A stretch of DNA of 16,284 nucleotides from Eubacterium sp. GTDB lineage: Bacteria; Bacillota_A; Clostridia; Peptostreptococcales; Anaerovoracaceae. The stretch covers positions 1-16,284 of the forward strand of contig JAFOML010000028.1 in assembly GCA_017425345.1 (NCBI GenBank), written 5' to 3'. A program made the position numbers and the translations under genes. Shown piece by piece: positions 8,479-16,150 of the stretch (position 1 is the first letter of the stretch; every line of letters starts with the position of its first letter). Below the pieces are notes generated by a model. The model was not told where the DNA came from and searched no databases. It saw only the letters and a list, made by a program, of their open reading frames with translations.

Positions 8479-8994
8479 TTATACCGTCTTCTTCGCATTC
8501 CGGACATTTGACTCCAGTCCGGCGACGCCGGTCCGGCAGATCTCTGCCACGTCATGCTCATAGATCACATCCAGGAATCCGTCGACCTTCTCCGGAGATC
8601 CGGTCAGTTCGACGATCATACTGTCTGTGGACAGATCCAGAATACGTCCGCGGAAGATGTCTACGATCTCCTTAATTGCGGAACGCTCTGCCTGCTCCGT
8701 CACGTTGACCTTGACCAGAAGCAGTTCCCGATAGATCGCATTCTCCCGGTTCAGCAGGAAGATCTTTTCCACGCATTCCAGCTTCTCGGTCTGCGTGATG
8801 ATCTGCTGCATGGACTGCTCTGTTGCGCTGAACACGATCGTGATGCGGGTCAGCGCCGGGTCACTTGTCGGGGAAGCAGTGATATTTTCGATATTAAATC
8901 CACGTCGTCCAAACATGTTCGCGATACGGCTCAGTGTATTGGCGCGGTTCTGCACGAACAGACTGACGATCTCTTTCTTAAATGGCTTATACAT
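8479..8994 (-). CDS. ilvN: Acetolactate synthase, regulatory small subunit
   Basis: The small subunit (IlvN/IlvH family) stimulates the catalytic subunit and in most bacteria carries valine feedback inhibition. The 171 residues hold an N-terminal ACT domain (about 8-80; NMFGRRGFNIENITASPTSD at 26-45 is diagnostic) and the second, C-terminal domain typical of the longer IlvH-like form. One oddity is the ligand loop, which reads NRANTLSRI (16-24), where the Gly matching E. coli IlvH Gly14 is Asn19. The TAGGAGGGGGACCATG junction places the ribosome binding site on the ilvB stop codon, so translation is probably coupled to ilvB. The symbol ilvH would be equally acceptable. Confidence 0.95.
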   Translation of the reverse strand: MYKPFKKEIVSLFVQNRANTLSRIANMFGRRGFNIENITASPTSDPALTRITIVFSATEQSMQQIITQTEKLECVEKIFLLNRENAIYRELLLVKVNVTEQAERSAIKEIVDIFRGRILDLSTDSMIVELTGSPEKVDGFLDVIYEHDVAEICRTGVAGLESNVRNAKKTV

Positions 8995-9004
8995 GGTCCC
9001 CCTC

Positions 9005-10666
9005 CTACTCTACGATCATATCGTCTACTGTCTTGCCGCCGGGGATCATCGGCAGTACGCGCTCCTCCCGGTCGATCCGGCAATCGATCCAGACCGGGCC
9101 ATCTGAAGCAAGCGCCTTCTCCATAGCCTGCTGGAGCTCTTCGATCGTATCCGCGCGGTAACCGGTCAGGCCAAAGCCTTCCGCTACCTTTACGTAATCG
9201 GTCTTCCGCTCCATGATGGTGTTGGAGAAACGTCCGCCGTAGAAAACGTTCTGCCACTGATATACCATTCCGAGCACCTGGTTGTTCATGATCACGGTGA
9301 TGATCGGAAGCTGCTGCGTCACAGCCGTACAGGCCTCGTTCAAATTCATATGGAAGGAACCGTCTCCGGTGATATGGATTACACGGTTTTCCGGACATCC
9401 GATCTTGGCGCCGATCGCAGCTCCATAGCCGAATCCCATCGTGCCGAGTCCGCCGCTCGTCAGGAACTTGCGCGGAAGACGGTGCTTGAGATACTGCGCG
9501 GCCCACATCTGATGCTGTCCGACGTCAGTCACGTAGATCGTATCCTCGCCGGCCATATTGCTGATGCACTCCAGGATATCCTTGGGATGCATGTAGTCCG
9601 GATTGGCGTGAACGACACGTTCTTTCTTTCTCCATCCGACGACACGGTCGTGCCACTCGTAGTGCTTCGCTCTGTCGATCAGCGGCAGCAGCCGTACGAG
9701 GAAGTCGTCGATATCCCCGATGCAGTCCTTGGCGACCGGCACGTTCTTGCCGAGCTCACTGCGGTCGATATCGATCTGGACCAGGTTGCCCTTCCGGGCC
9801 CACTTCTTGGTATTCAGGGCGACGCGGTCGCTGAGACGGGTACCCAGACAGAGTACCAGATCCGCCTGATCGATCGCGCGGTTAGCCGCTACGGTTCCGT
9901 GCATGCCGATAAGGCCCAGGTTCAGCTCGTTTTCGCAGCTGACCACGCCCGGAGCCATCAGGGTATGAACGACCGGAATGTCTGCCTTGGCGATCAGCGC
10001 GTTCACAGCCTCAAATGCTTCCGATGCGACGCAGCCTCCGCCGATGACTGCCACGGGCTTTTCCGCCTCGTTGATCATCCTGGAGATATCGATAATGTCC
10101 TGCTCCTCGATGACCGGCAGAGGCTTGACCTCCAGAGGAGGTTTATGCTCAAAATCTGTAACCGCTGCCGTCACATCCTTGGTGATATCCACCAGGACCG
10201 GACCTTTACGTCCGCTGTTCGCAAGACGGAACGCGTTGCGAAGCGCAGGCTCCAGGTCTTCAATGCGGTTGACGAAGTAGTTGTCCTTCGTAATCGCCAT
10301 GGTAATGCCGGTAATATAGATCTCCTGAAAAGCATCTCTGCCGATCAGGTTATCGTTTACGTTACTTGTAATTGCCACCATCGGAATACTGTCCATGCAG
10401 GCCGTTGCAATTCCGGTGACCAGATTGGTCGCTCCCGGTCCGCTGGTGGAAAAGACGACGCCGGTCTTTCCGGTCGCACGGGCATAGCCGTCCGCCGCGT
10501 GGGAAGCACCCTGTTCATGCGCCGTCGTGATATGGCGGATACGATCCCGATACTTATACAGCTCGTCATAGATATTCAGTGCCGCACCGCCGGGGTAGCC
10601 GAACACCGTATCCACACCGTGGTCAAGAAGCACCTCGGCAACGATCTGTGATCCTGTGAGTCTCAT
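9005..10666 (-). CDS. ilvB: Acetolactate synthase, catalytic large subunit
   Basis: Thiamine-diphosphate enzyme that condenses two pyruvates to 2-acetolactate, or pyruvate with 2-ketobutyrate to 2-aceto-2-hydroxybutyrate: the committing step for valine, leucine and isoleucine. Its 553 residues contain FGYPGGAALNIYDEL (22-36), the catalytic Glu51 in TTAHEQGASHAADGYAR, the FAD/substrate segment FSTSGPGATN, and the TPP-Mg motif from GDGSFHMNLNE (434-444) to NN (461-462). The tail DREERVLPMIPGGKTVDDM is typical of anabolic enzymes rather than of the catabolic AlsS type. AAGGAGAGG precedes the ATG. It is the first gene of the operon, directly followed by its small subunit, which confirms the assignment. 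Confidence 0.97.
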   Translation of the reverse strand: MRLTGSQIVAEVLLDHGVDTVFGYPGGAALNIYDELYKYRDRIRHITTAHEQGASHAADGYARATGKTGVVFSTSGPGATNLVTGIATACMDSIPMVAITSNVNDNLIGRDAFQEIYITGITMAITKDNYFVNRIEDLEPALRNAFRLANSGRKGPVLVDITKDVTAAVTDFEHKPPLEVKPLPVIEEQDIIDISRMINEAEKPVAVIGGGCVASEAFEAVNALIAKADIPVVHTLMAPGVVSCENELNLGLIGMHGTVAANRAIDQADLVLCLGTRLSDRVALNTKKWARKGNLVQIDIDRSELGKNVPVAKDCIGDIDDFLVRLLPLIDRAKHYEWHDRVVGWRKKERVVHANPDYMHPKDILECISNMAGEDTIYVTDVGQHQMWAAQYLKHRLPRKFLTSGGLGTMGFGYGAAIGAKIGCPENRVIHITGDGSFHMNLNEACTAVTQQLPIITVIMNNQVLGMVYQWQNVFYGGRFSNTIMERKTDYVKVAEGFGLTGYRADTIEELQQAMEKALASDGPVWIDCRIDREERVLPMIPGGKTVDDMIVE

Positions 10667-10678
10667 TCTTTCCTCTCC

Positions 10679-10726
10679 TTAATCTGGTTTTGCGTACAGC
10701 AAAAAAACACGGGCTGTAGCGCTCAT
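10679..10726 (-). CDS. Candidate 15-residue leader peptide before ilvB
   Basis: ATG at 10724-10726 opens MSATARVFLLYAKPD and stops at TAA (10679-10681). The TAA is the first three bases of the ilvB ribosome binding site (TAAGGAG), and the frame is the same as ilvB's. The ATG lies 5-7 bases after the TATAAT box, so the RNA may begin on or next to this AUG, which would make it leaderless. It contains a Val-Phe-Leu-Leu run and covers a hairpin. The ORF is short enough to be chance. Confidence 0.35.
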   Translation of the reverse strand: MSATARVFLLYAKPD

Positions 10727-10780
10727 TACTATTATAGCGTTACAGAATAGATTGTCAACCACAATTTTGTAACTGTACAC
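10692..10780. repeat. Four copies of a TACAG-containing motif around the ilvB promoter
   Basis: Alternating orientations of one word: GCGTACAGC (+, 10692-10700), GCGCTACAGC (-, 10713-10722), GCGTTACAG (+, 10737-10745) and GTGTACAG (-, 10773-10780). The first two form a dyad in the leader, and as RNA a stem with one bulged C. The last two flank the -35 box. Arrangement around a consensus promoter suggests operator sites; no regulator is identified. Confidence 0.4.
10731..10758 (-). promoter_or_regulatory. Promoter of the ilvBNCD operon
   Basis: On the minus strand TTGACA (10753-10758) and TATAAT (10731-10736) are both perfect consensus hexamers, separated by 16 bases. The predicted RNA start is near 10724-10727, leaving a short leader of about 58-60 bases before ilvB. 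That leader is far too short for a T-box. So strong a core promoter implies control by a repressor or by the leader. Confidence 0.88.
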
Positions 10781-10863
10781 AAAAAAGAACAGCGGTTTTT
10801 GTCATAAAAACAAATTTAGAACACAAAAACTGTTGCCTGCGCACAGAAAGATTTGGTGCACTC

Positions 10864-10884
10864 CTGCCACGGCAGTGATATAAT
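10864..10884 (+). promoter_or_regulatory. leuB: Extended -10 promoter of leuB with overlapping dyad
   Basis: TGATATAAT (10876-10884) is a perfect TGn-extended -10; no good -35 is seen, which fits the extended class. Immediately upstream and touching it is the dyad CTGCC-AC-GGCAG (10864-10875), well placed for a DNA-binding regulator. The leader to the leuB ATG is about 40 bases and shows no terminator or T-box. Confidence 0.65.
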
Positions 10885-10931
10885 AAGGAATAGGAACAAA
10901 TCAGGTTTTCAACAGTATAACGGAGGGAATC

Positions 10932-12023
10932 ATGCAATATCGTATCGCACTTCTGAAAGGCGACGGGATCGGACCGGAAGTCATCAATGAGACAATCAAA
11001 GTTCTGGATGCCGTCGGAAAGAAATACGGACATCAGTTTCTATATACGGACGCGCTGATCGGAGGCGCTGCCCTGGATCAGACCGGCGAATCCCTGCCGG
11101 ACGAGACCGTAAAGATCTGTAAAACCAGTGAAGCCGTTCTTCTCGGCGCAGTCGGCGGTCCTAAGTGGAATGACCTGCCGAAGGAAAAGAGCCCTGCCCT
11201 TGGTCTCCTCGATCTCCGCAAGGCGCTTGACCTCTGCGCGGGACTTCGCCCGGCAATCGTATTCACCCACCTCGCGGATGCATCCCCGATGAAGGCATCG
11301 ATCATCAGCGAGGGTCTGGATATCGTGGTCGTGCGGGAGATGGCCGGAGGGATCTATGCGGGCGAAAGCGGCTACAACGAGCAGGATCCGAAAGCCGGCA
11401 TGACCGCCTTTGACACAGAACAGTATTCGGAGACAGAGATCCGCAGAGTCGCTAAGATCGCCTTTGATATGGCGATGAAGCGTGAGCACCGTGTCACAAG
11501 TGTAGATAAGGCAAGCGTTCTGGAGACCTCCAGACTCTGGCGCCGCGTAGTCTCAAAGACCGCAGAAGACTATCCGGAAGTCACACTGGAGCATATGCCG
11601 GTCGACACCGCCGCGATGCAGCTCGTGCGGAATCCGCGCCAGTTTGACGTGATCCTTACGAGCAATATGTTCGGAGATATCCTAGCGGATGAAGCAGGCC
11701 AGCTCACCGGACTGACCGGGATCCTCCCTTACGCGTACCTCGGGAAGGATAGTTTTGGACTTTATGCGCCGCTGCACGGGAGCGCGCCGGATCTTGCCGG
11801 CACAGGTCAGGCGAATCCGATCGCGACGATCCTCGCAAGCGCGATGATGCTGCGCTATACGTTCGGTCTTCCGGAAGAAGCCGATGCGATAGAAGGAGCT
11901 GTAAATCACTTCCTGGACGCAGGCTACCGTCTGCCGAATCTGCTGAAAGTGGCCGGAACGACCGAAGGCCTGAATCTGGTCACGACGGCGCAGGCGGGCG
12001 ATCTGATCGCATCCTTCATATAG
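10932..12023 (+). CDS. leuB: 3-Isopropylmalate dehydrogenase
   Basis: NAD- and metal-dependent oxidative decarboxylation of 3-isopropylmalate to 2-ketoisocaproate in leucine synthesis. Its 363 residues match the family length. Features are the start LLKGDGIGPEV, GAVGGPKWND (72-81), GLRPA (104-108), the catalytic Tyr142 in GGIYAGESG, Lys193 in SVDKASVLE, metal aspartates Asp225, Asp249 and Asp253 (NMFGDILADEAGQL), and the NAD loop LHGSAPDLAG (281-290). The stretch after Tyr142 is GESGYNEQD, where many LeuB proteins have GEPRG. GGAGG lies 5-6 bases before the ATG. It is transcribed alone and divergently from ilvB; leuA, leuC and leuD are not in the window. Isocitrate or tartrate dehydrogenase is less likely given overall length and motifs. 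Confidence 0.95.
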   Translation: MQYRIALLKGDGIGPEVINETIKVLDAVGKKYGHQFLYTDALIGGAALDQTGESLPDETVKICKTSEAVLLGAVGGPKWNDLPKEKSPALGLLDLRKALDLCAGLRPAIVFTHLADASPMKASIISEGLDIVVVREMAGGIYAGESGYNEQDPKAGMTAFDTEQYSETEIRRVAKIAFDMAMKREHRVTSVDKASVLETSRLWRRVVSKTAEDYPEVTLEHMPVDTAAMQLVRNPRQFDVILTSNMFGDILADEAGQLTGLTGILPYAYLGKDSFGLYAPLHGSAPDLAGTGQANPIATILASAMMLRYTFGLPEEADAIEGAVNHFLDAGYRLPNLLKVAGTTEGLNLVTTAQAGDLIASFI

Positions 12024-12030
12024 TTCGCGA

Positions 12031-12084
12031 AAAAAAGCAGTGCCTCAAAAGACGGATCTTTCGTCTTTTGGGCGCTGCTTTTTA
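12031..12084. terminator. Long bidirectional terminator between leuB and fchA
   Basis: AAAAAGCAGTGCCTCAAAAGACG (12032-12054, given here by ends AAAAAGCAG and CAAAAGACG) pairs with CGTCTTTTG through CTGCTTTTT (12062-12083), about 20 pairs with a few mismatches and a 7-base loop. Each strand carries its own U-tract: CTGCTTTTT for leuB and CTGCTTTTTTT for fchA. It ends both convergent transcription units. Confidence 0.93.
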
Positions 12085-12115
12085 AGTGCTGAGATGGCAG
12101 CTCATAATCCTTCTA

Positions 12116-12745
12116 TTACGGGTGCATTCTCAGGTAAACTCTTCCGTAGATCTCATCTGCGCGAACGCTGGAGACGAACATGAGCCGGTCCGCTTCATCG
12201 TTCATCGCCTGCGCCGTTTCTTTATCTCTCATCAGCGTGGTATTCGCGTACACATTGAGCGCAGCGCCCTGCATCGCGGCTCTGCAAAGAACAGCGCCTA
12301 CGCCGGCATCGCTGATCACATACTTGGAACCCTTCTCCGCGAACTTTCCGCACAGCTCAATGGTTTCCTTACATCTGCGGATCGTCTCGAGCGGTGGTGT
12401 AGCTGCGGCATGAAGACACGCTTCAATACAGTCGTCACGCTCCTTCTGCTGCTCCGGTGTTTCCTTCGGCATGGCAAAAGCTTTAATCAGCGCCTGGAAT
12501 GCATTGGCATCCTCTTCAATGAGTTCAAGAAACTCACAGCGAAGCTCATCCGCGCGTGTCATCCATTCGCGAAGCTCCTCTTCAACGTCAGCGAATTTCG
12601 GTTTTCCGACAGTCAGGCTTCCCACCATATTGGCGAGTGAGGCACTGATAGCCGCCAGAAACGCGGAGCTGCTGCCACCGCCCGGAACGGGCGAGGGGCT
12701 TGCCAGTACTTCTGTGAATTCTCTACAGGTCATGTCAGATATCAT
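12116..12745 (-). CDS. fchA: Methenyltetrahydrofolate cyclohydrolase / cyclodeaminase-family protein
   Basis: A protein of 209 residues of the formiminotransferase-cyclodeaminase C-terminal family, which acts on 5,10-methenyl-tetrahydrofolate (cyclohydrolase) or formimino-tetrahydrofolate (cyclodeaminase). The diagnostic loop is SPSPVPGGGSSSAF (16-29), followed by a mainly helical protein with AGVGAVLCRAAMQGAALNVYANT near the C-terminus. The gene lies 23 bases after fhs with AAGGAG before its ATG, so the two form a pair. Formation of methenyl-tetrahydrofolate from the Fhs product, rather than histidine breakdown, is therefore the better reading; no hutH, hutU or formiminotransferase gene is nearby. 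It is the last gene of its operon. Confidence 0.87.
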   Translation of the reverse strand: MISDMTCREFTEVLASPSPVPGGGSSSAFLAAISASLANMVGSLTVGKPKFADVEEELREWMTRADELRCEFLELIEEDANAFQALIKAFAMPKETPEQQKERDDCIEACLHAAATPPLETIRRCKETIELCGKFAEKGSKYVISDAGVGAVLCRAAMQGAALNVYANTTLMRDKETAQAMNDEADRLMFVSSVRADEIYGRVYLRMHP

Positions 12746-12768
12746 ATACTCTTCTCCTTCTTTTTGCT

Positions 12769-14445
12769 TTAGAACAGGCCTGTGATCTTTCCATCATTAT
12801 CAACATCGATCTTTTCTGCAGACGGTACCTTGGGGAGTCCCGGCATCGTCATAATGTTACCGGTCTTGACTACGATAAAGCCGGCGCCGGCATTCGCCTT
12901 CACTTCTGTCACGTGGAGCTTGAACCCTCTCGGCGCACCCAGCAGCGTCGGGTCATCCGAGAAGCTGAACTGTGTCTTCGCCATACAGATCGGCAGATTG
13001 CCGTAACCGAGCTCTTCCAGATGACGGATCTCTTTCTCTGCTTTCAGGTCGAATGCGACCGTATCTGCATGATAGATACGTCTGGAGATGCGCTGGATCT
13101 TCTCCCGGATGGACATATCCAGCGGATAAGTGAACTCAAACTCCGTCTCCTTTTCACAGAGGCGCATGACCTCTTCGGCAAGGGCCACTCCACCCTCTCC
13201 GCCTTTCGCCCAGACTTCACTCAGGACGACATTGACGCCCAGCTCGCGGCACTTCTCCTGTACCAGGGCAAGCTCTGCCTCGGTATCCGTCGGGAATGCG
13301 TTGAGAGCTACGACAGCCGGCAGTCCGTAGACCTTGGTCACGTTCTCCAGATGCTGCAGCAGATTCGGCATTCCGGCAGCCAGAGCTTCGAGGTTCTCCT
13401 CGTTCAGATCCTTCTTGGCAACGCCGCCGTGATACTTCAAAGCGCGGACCGTTGCGACAATAACGCATGCGGACGGGGTCAGACCGGCCTTGCGGCACTT
13501 GATGTCCACGAATTTCTCTGCGCCCAGATCAGCAGCGAAACCGGCTTCTGTGATCGTATAGTCGGAGAGCTTCAGCGCCAGTCTGGTCGCCATGACGGAG
13601 TTGCAGCCATGCGCAATGTTCGCGAACGGACCGCCGTGGATGAAGGCCGGCGTATGCTCGAGAGTCTGCACCAGGTTCGGCTTCAGCGCATCCTTCAGCA
13701 GAGCAGCTGCAGCGCCCTGTACGTTCAGGTCTCTCACGCAGACCGGCTCTCCGGTGTAGGTGTATCCGACGATGATGTCCGCGATTCTTGCTTTCAGGTC
13801 ATCCAGATCCTTTGCCAGGCAGAGGATCGCCATCAGCTCGCTGGCTACCGTGATCATAAAGCTGTCCTCACGCGGCATGCCGCTCGGCTTTCCGCCGAGG
13901 CCGTCTACGATGTGACGAAGCTGTCTGTCGTTCATATCCAGAACACGCGTCCAGGTGATCTGACGCGGGTCGATGTTCAGCTTGTTGCCCTGCTGGATGT
14001 GGTTATCGAGGATTGCCGCGATCAGATTGTTCGCAGCGCTGATCGCATGCATGTCTCCGGTGAAATGCAGGTTGATATCCTCCATCGGGACGACCTGCGC
14101 GTAGCCGCCTCCTGCAGCGCCGCCCTTGATACCGAATACCGGACCCATGGAAGGCTCACGGAGTGCTACCATGACATTCTTGCCCAGTCTGTGGAAGGCG
14201 TCAGCAAGACCTACGGAAGTCGTGGTCTTTCCTTCGCCGGCCGGCGTCGGCGAGATTGCTGTAACAAGAATCAGTTTCCCGTCTTTTCTGTCCTTCAGCT
14301 GATCGAATACGTGATAGTCGATCTTCGCCTTATAGCGGCCGTACAGCTCTACGTACTTTTCTTCGATTCCCAGACGGGCCGCCACATCGGTGATCGGATC
14401 CATCTGGTTTTCCTGCGCAATCTGAATGTCTGTCTTAAACTCCAT
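12769..14445 (-). CDS. fhs: Formate-tetrahydrofolate ligase
   Basis: ATP-dependent formation of 10-formyl-tetrahydrofolate from formate, the cytoplasmic entry or exit point of the one-carbon folate pool in anaerobes. Its 558 residues match the family length. The phosphate-binding loop [16 protein letters not shown] is at 65-80, and [21 protein letters not shown] (97-117, given as two signatures EPSMGPVFG and [11 protein letters not shown]) is characteristic, as are [18 protein letters not shown] and the end [23 protein letters not shown] lies before the ATG. It follows rnhB by 31 bases and leads into fchA. The neighbours show a formate-to-methenyl route, but no other Wood-Ljungdahl gene is in view, so use in acetogenesis cannot be claimed. 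Confidence 0.97.
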   Translation of the reverse strand: MEFKTDIQIAQENQMDPITDVAARLGIEEKYVELYGRYKAKIDYHVFDQLKDRKDGKLILVTAISPTPAGEGKTTTSVGLADAFHRLGKNVMVALREPSMGPVFGIKGGAAGGGYAQVVPMEDINLHFTGDMHAISAANNLIAAILDNHIQQGNKLNIDPRQITWTRVLDMNDRQLRHIVDGLGGKPSGMPREDSFMITVASELMAILCLAKDLDDLKARIADIIVGYTYTGEPVCVRDLNVQGAAAALLKDALKPNLVQTLEHTPAFIHGGPFANIAHGCNSVMATRLALKLSDYTITEAGFAADLGAEKFVDIKCRKAGLTPSACVIVATVRALKYHGGVAKKDLNEENLEALAAGMPNLLQHLENVTKVYGLPAVVALNAFPTDTEAELALVQEKCRELGVNVVLSEVWAKGGEGGVALAEEVMRLCEKETEFEFTYPLDMSIREKIQRISRRIYHADTVAFDLKAEKEIRHLEELGYGNLPICMAKTQFSFSDDPTLLGAPRGFKLHVTEVKANAGAGFIVVKTGNIMTMPGLPKVPSAEKIDVDNDGKITGLF

Positions 14446-14476
14446 GACTTCTTCTCCTTATAATATATATGATAGA

Positions 14477-15145
14477 CTATAGAATGTTCTTGAGAAATGA
14501 GCGGCGGTGGATCGGCGTAATGCCATGCTCCCGGATGCCGGCATAGTGGGCAGCGGTGCCATAGCCTTTGTTCCTCTCAAAGGCATACCACGGATACACC
14601 TCCGCGTAACGCACCATCATGCGGTCTCTCGTCACCTTAGCGATGATCGATGCCGCGGCGATGGACTCGCTCGTGGCGTCCCCCTTGACGATGGACGTCT
14701 GCGGGATCGTAAGAGCGGGAAGGTGCACCGCATCGATGAGGACCCGGTCAATGCCCCGCCCGTTCGTTTCCCGAAGCTCCGCGTCTGCGGACGCGATCGC
14801 ATCCATCATGGCAGCCTTGGTCGCCTCCAGGATGTTGATCCGGTCGATCTCCGCATTTCCGCGCAGCCCGATGCAGCAGACCAGCGCCTGCTCCATGATC
14901 TGTCCATACAGCTCCTCGCGCCGTTTCTCGGTGATCTTCTTAGAGTCGTCGACTCCAAGGACGGAAAAATCTTCCGGAAGAACCACCGCGGCCGTAACGA
15001 CCGGTCCGGCGAGCGGTCCGCGGCCGACCTCATCGACCCCTGCGATATACAGAGGTTCTTCGCGGGTTCCGCGGAACTTAGCATCAAACGCCATCATCTC
15101 ATCATGGCGCTCCTGCATTTTGGCAAGTCTCTCCGCTTTCGTCAT
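14477..15145 (-). CDS. rnhB: Ribonuclease HII
   Basis: Endonuclease that cuts the RNA strand of RNA-DNA hybrids and removes single ribonucleotides from DNA. Its 222 residues carry all four acidic residues of the DEDD site: Asp38 and Glu39 in [16 protein letters not shown], Asp138 in LIDAVHL, and Asp156 in [15 protein letters not shown]. The end [24 protein letters not shown] is also typical. An N-terminal extension of about 30 residues precedes the core, as in other Bacillota. The start overlaps the end of ylqF in the arrangement ATGA, with GGAGAAGG upstream inside ylqF, so coupled translation is likely. The rbgA-rnhB pairing is common in Bacillota. Confidence 0.96.
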   Translation of the reverse strand: MTKAERLAKMQERHDEMMAFDAKFRGTREEPLYIAGVDEVGRGPLAGPVVTAAVVLPEDFSVLGVDDSKKITEKRREELYGQIMEQALVCCIGLRGNAEIDRINILEATKAAMMDAIASADAELRETNGRGIDRVLIDAVHLPALTIPQTSIVKGDATSESIAAASIIAKVTRDRMMVRYAEVYPWYAFERNKGYGTAAHYAGIREHGITPIHRRSFLKNIL

Positions 15146-16032
15146 TCTGCCTTCTCCAATGTGATGCGGCCCAGCTTACCGCCCCGGAACTCGTCCAGCA
15201 CCGTGCGGGCACATCTCTCATAATCGATTCGCTTGCCGGGGAGGATAAATCCTCTCTTGCGCGCGATCTCTTCCATATTTTCCAGCGGCGTTTCTGCGAT
15301 CTCCGCAAGCTTGTACCGCTCCATTAAAAGCTCCGGATACTGCACCTGCATATCTCCGATAAAAGCAAGCGCAAGCTCGGAGATATCCAGGATCTCGTCG
15401 CGGATGCTGCCGCAGTAGGCCAGGTTGCGGCCGACCTGCGGATCCTCGAACTTGGGCCAGAGGATTCCGGGAGTATCCAGGAGCTGCATACCGCCGGCGA
15501 GCGTCAGCCACTGTTTGCCCTTGGTCACACCCGGGCGGTCACCCGTCTTGGTGCTCTTTTTCCCGGTCAGGCGGTTGATGAGCGAGGATTTTCCCACGTT
15601 AGGAACGCCTGCGATCATCATCCGGAGCGGCTTGCTGCGCATGACGGCCGCGCGCGCATCGCCGGAAGCCCCTGCAGTGTTTTCCCTCTGCCGGTTCTTC
15701 TCCTGCGTGATGCGGTTCTGCTCGCTTTTTAATAAGTTCAGCAGCTGCTTTACCCCGTCTCCCGTCATGCAGTTCAGATCCATGGCCTGCGTGCGGTCAT
15801 CGGAAAGCTTGCGGATCCATTTCCGGTTTTCCTCTGCATCGGCCAGATCCTTCTTGTTCAATACGATGATGCGGGGCTTCTCACCCACCAGTTCGTCGAT
15901 GATCGGGTTCCGGCTGGAGACCGGGATCCGCGCATCGATCACCTCGATCACGATGTCACAGAGCTTCAGATTGTCTCTGATCAGCTCTCTGGTTTTCTTC
16001 ATATGTCCCGGGTACCAGTTAATATGTTCCAT
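15142..16032 (-). CDS. rbgA: Ribosome biogenesis GTPase YlqF/RbgA
   Basis: Circularly permuted GTPase needed for late assembly of the 50S subunit. The order of motifs gives the permutation: G4 NKKD (59-62) comes first, then G1 GVPNVGKS (142-149), G2 Thr170 in DRPGVTKG, and G3 DTPG (186-189). The start [18 protein letters not shown] and the C-terminal ANTAR-like helical region to residue 296 are typical, so the length is normal. AAGGAAGG lies about 5 bases before the ATG. It is the first gene of ylqF-rnhB-fhs-fchA and has its own promoter at 16069-16097. The gene is also known as ylqF. Confidence 0.96.
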   Translation of the reverse strand: MEHINWYPGHMKKTRELIRDNLKLCDIVIEVIDARIPVSSRNPIIDELVGEKPRIIVLNKKDLADAEENRKWIRKLSDDRTQAMDLNCMTGDGVKQLLNLLKSEQNRITQEKNRQRENTAGASGDARAAVMRSKPLRMMIAGVPNVGKSSLINRLTGKKSTKTGDRPGVTKGKQWLTLAGGMQLLDTPGILWPKFEDPQVGRNLAYCGSIRDEILDISELALAFIGDMQVQYPELLMERYKLAEIAETPLENMEEIARKRGFILPGKRIDYERCARTVLDEFRGGKLGRITLEKAE

Positions 16033-16068
16033 CCGAACCTTCCTTTCTTTCTGCGATGCATATGGTTC

Positions 16069-16097
16069 ATTCTATTACAACTGTTCGTTACTTTCAA
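16069..16097 (-). promoter_or_regulatory. Promoter of the rbgA-rnhB-fhs-fchA operon
   Basis: On the minus strand TTGAAA (16092-16097), 17 bases, then TAGAAT (16069-16074): each hexamer is one base off consensus at ideal spacing. RNA would start near 16062, about 30 bases before the rbgA ATG. The rest of 16098-16150 is AT-rich and shows nothing else definite. Confidence 0.72.
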
Positions 16098-16150
16098 TTC
16101 AAATGGGAATGTATACAGTTATTTATTCTGTCCCCGAAATAATCCTTTAA

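Noticed and set aside
9350..10651. 433-codon plus-strand frame across ilvB
   Set aside because: It is a shadow of ilvB: no ribosome binding site, no recognisable domain, and a composition typical of antisense frames here.
10667..10931. T-box riboswitch in the ilvB/leuB divergent region
   Set aside because: The ilvB leader is only about 58 bases and the leuB leader about 40. Neither has an antiterminator bulge sequence, a specifier stem or a terminator before the gene.
12913..14463. 516-codon plus-strand frame across fhs
   Set aside because: It is antisense to a complete fhs gene and shows no family motif; the same kind of shadow as at ilvD and ilvB.
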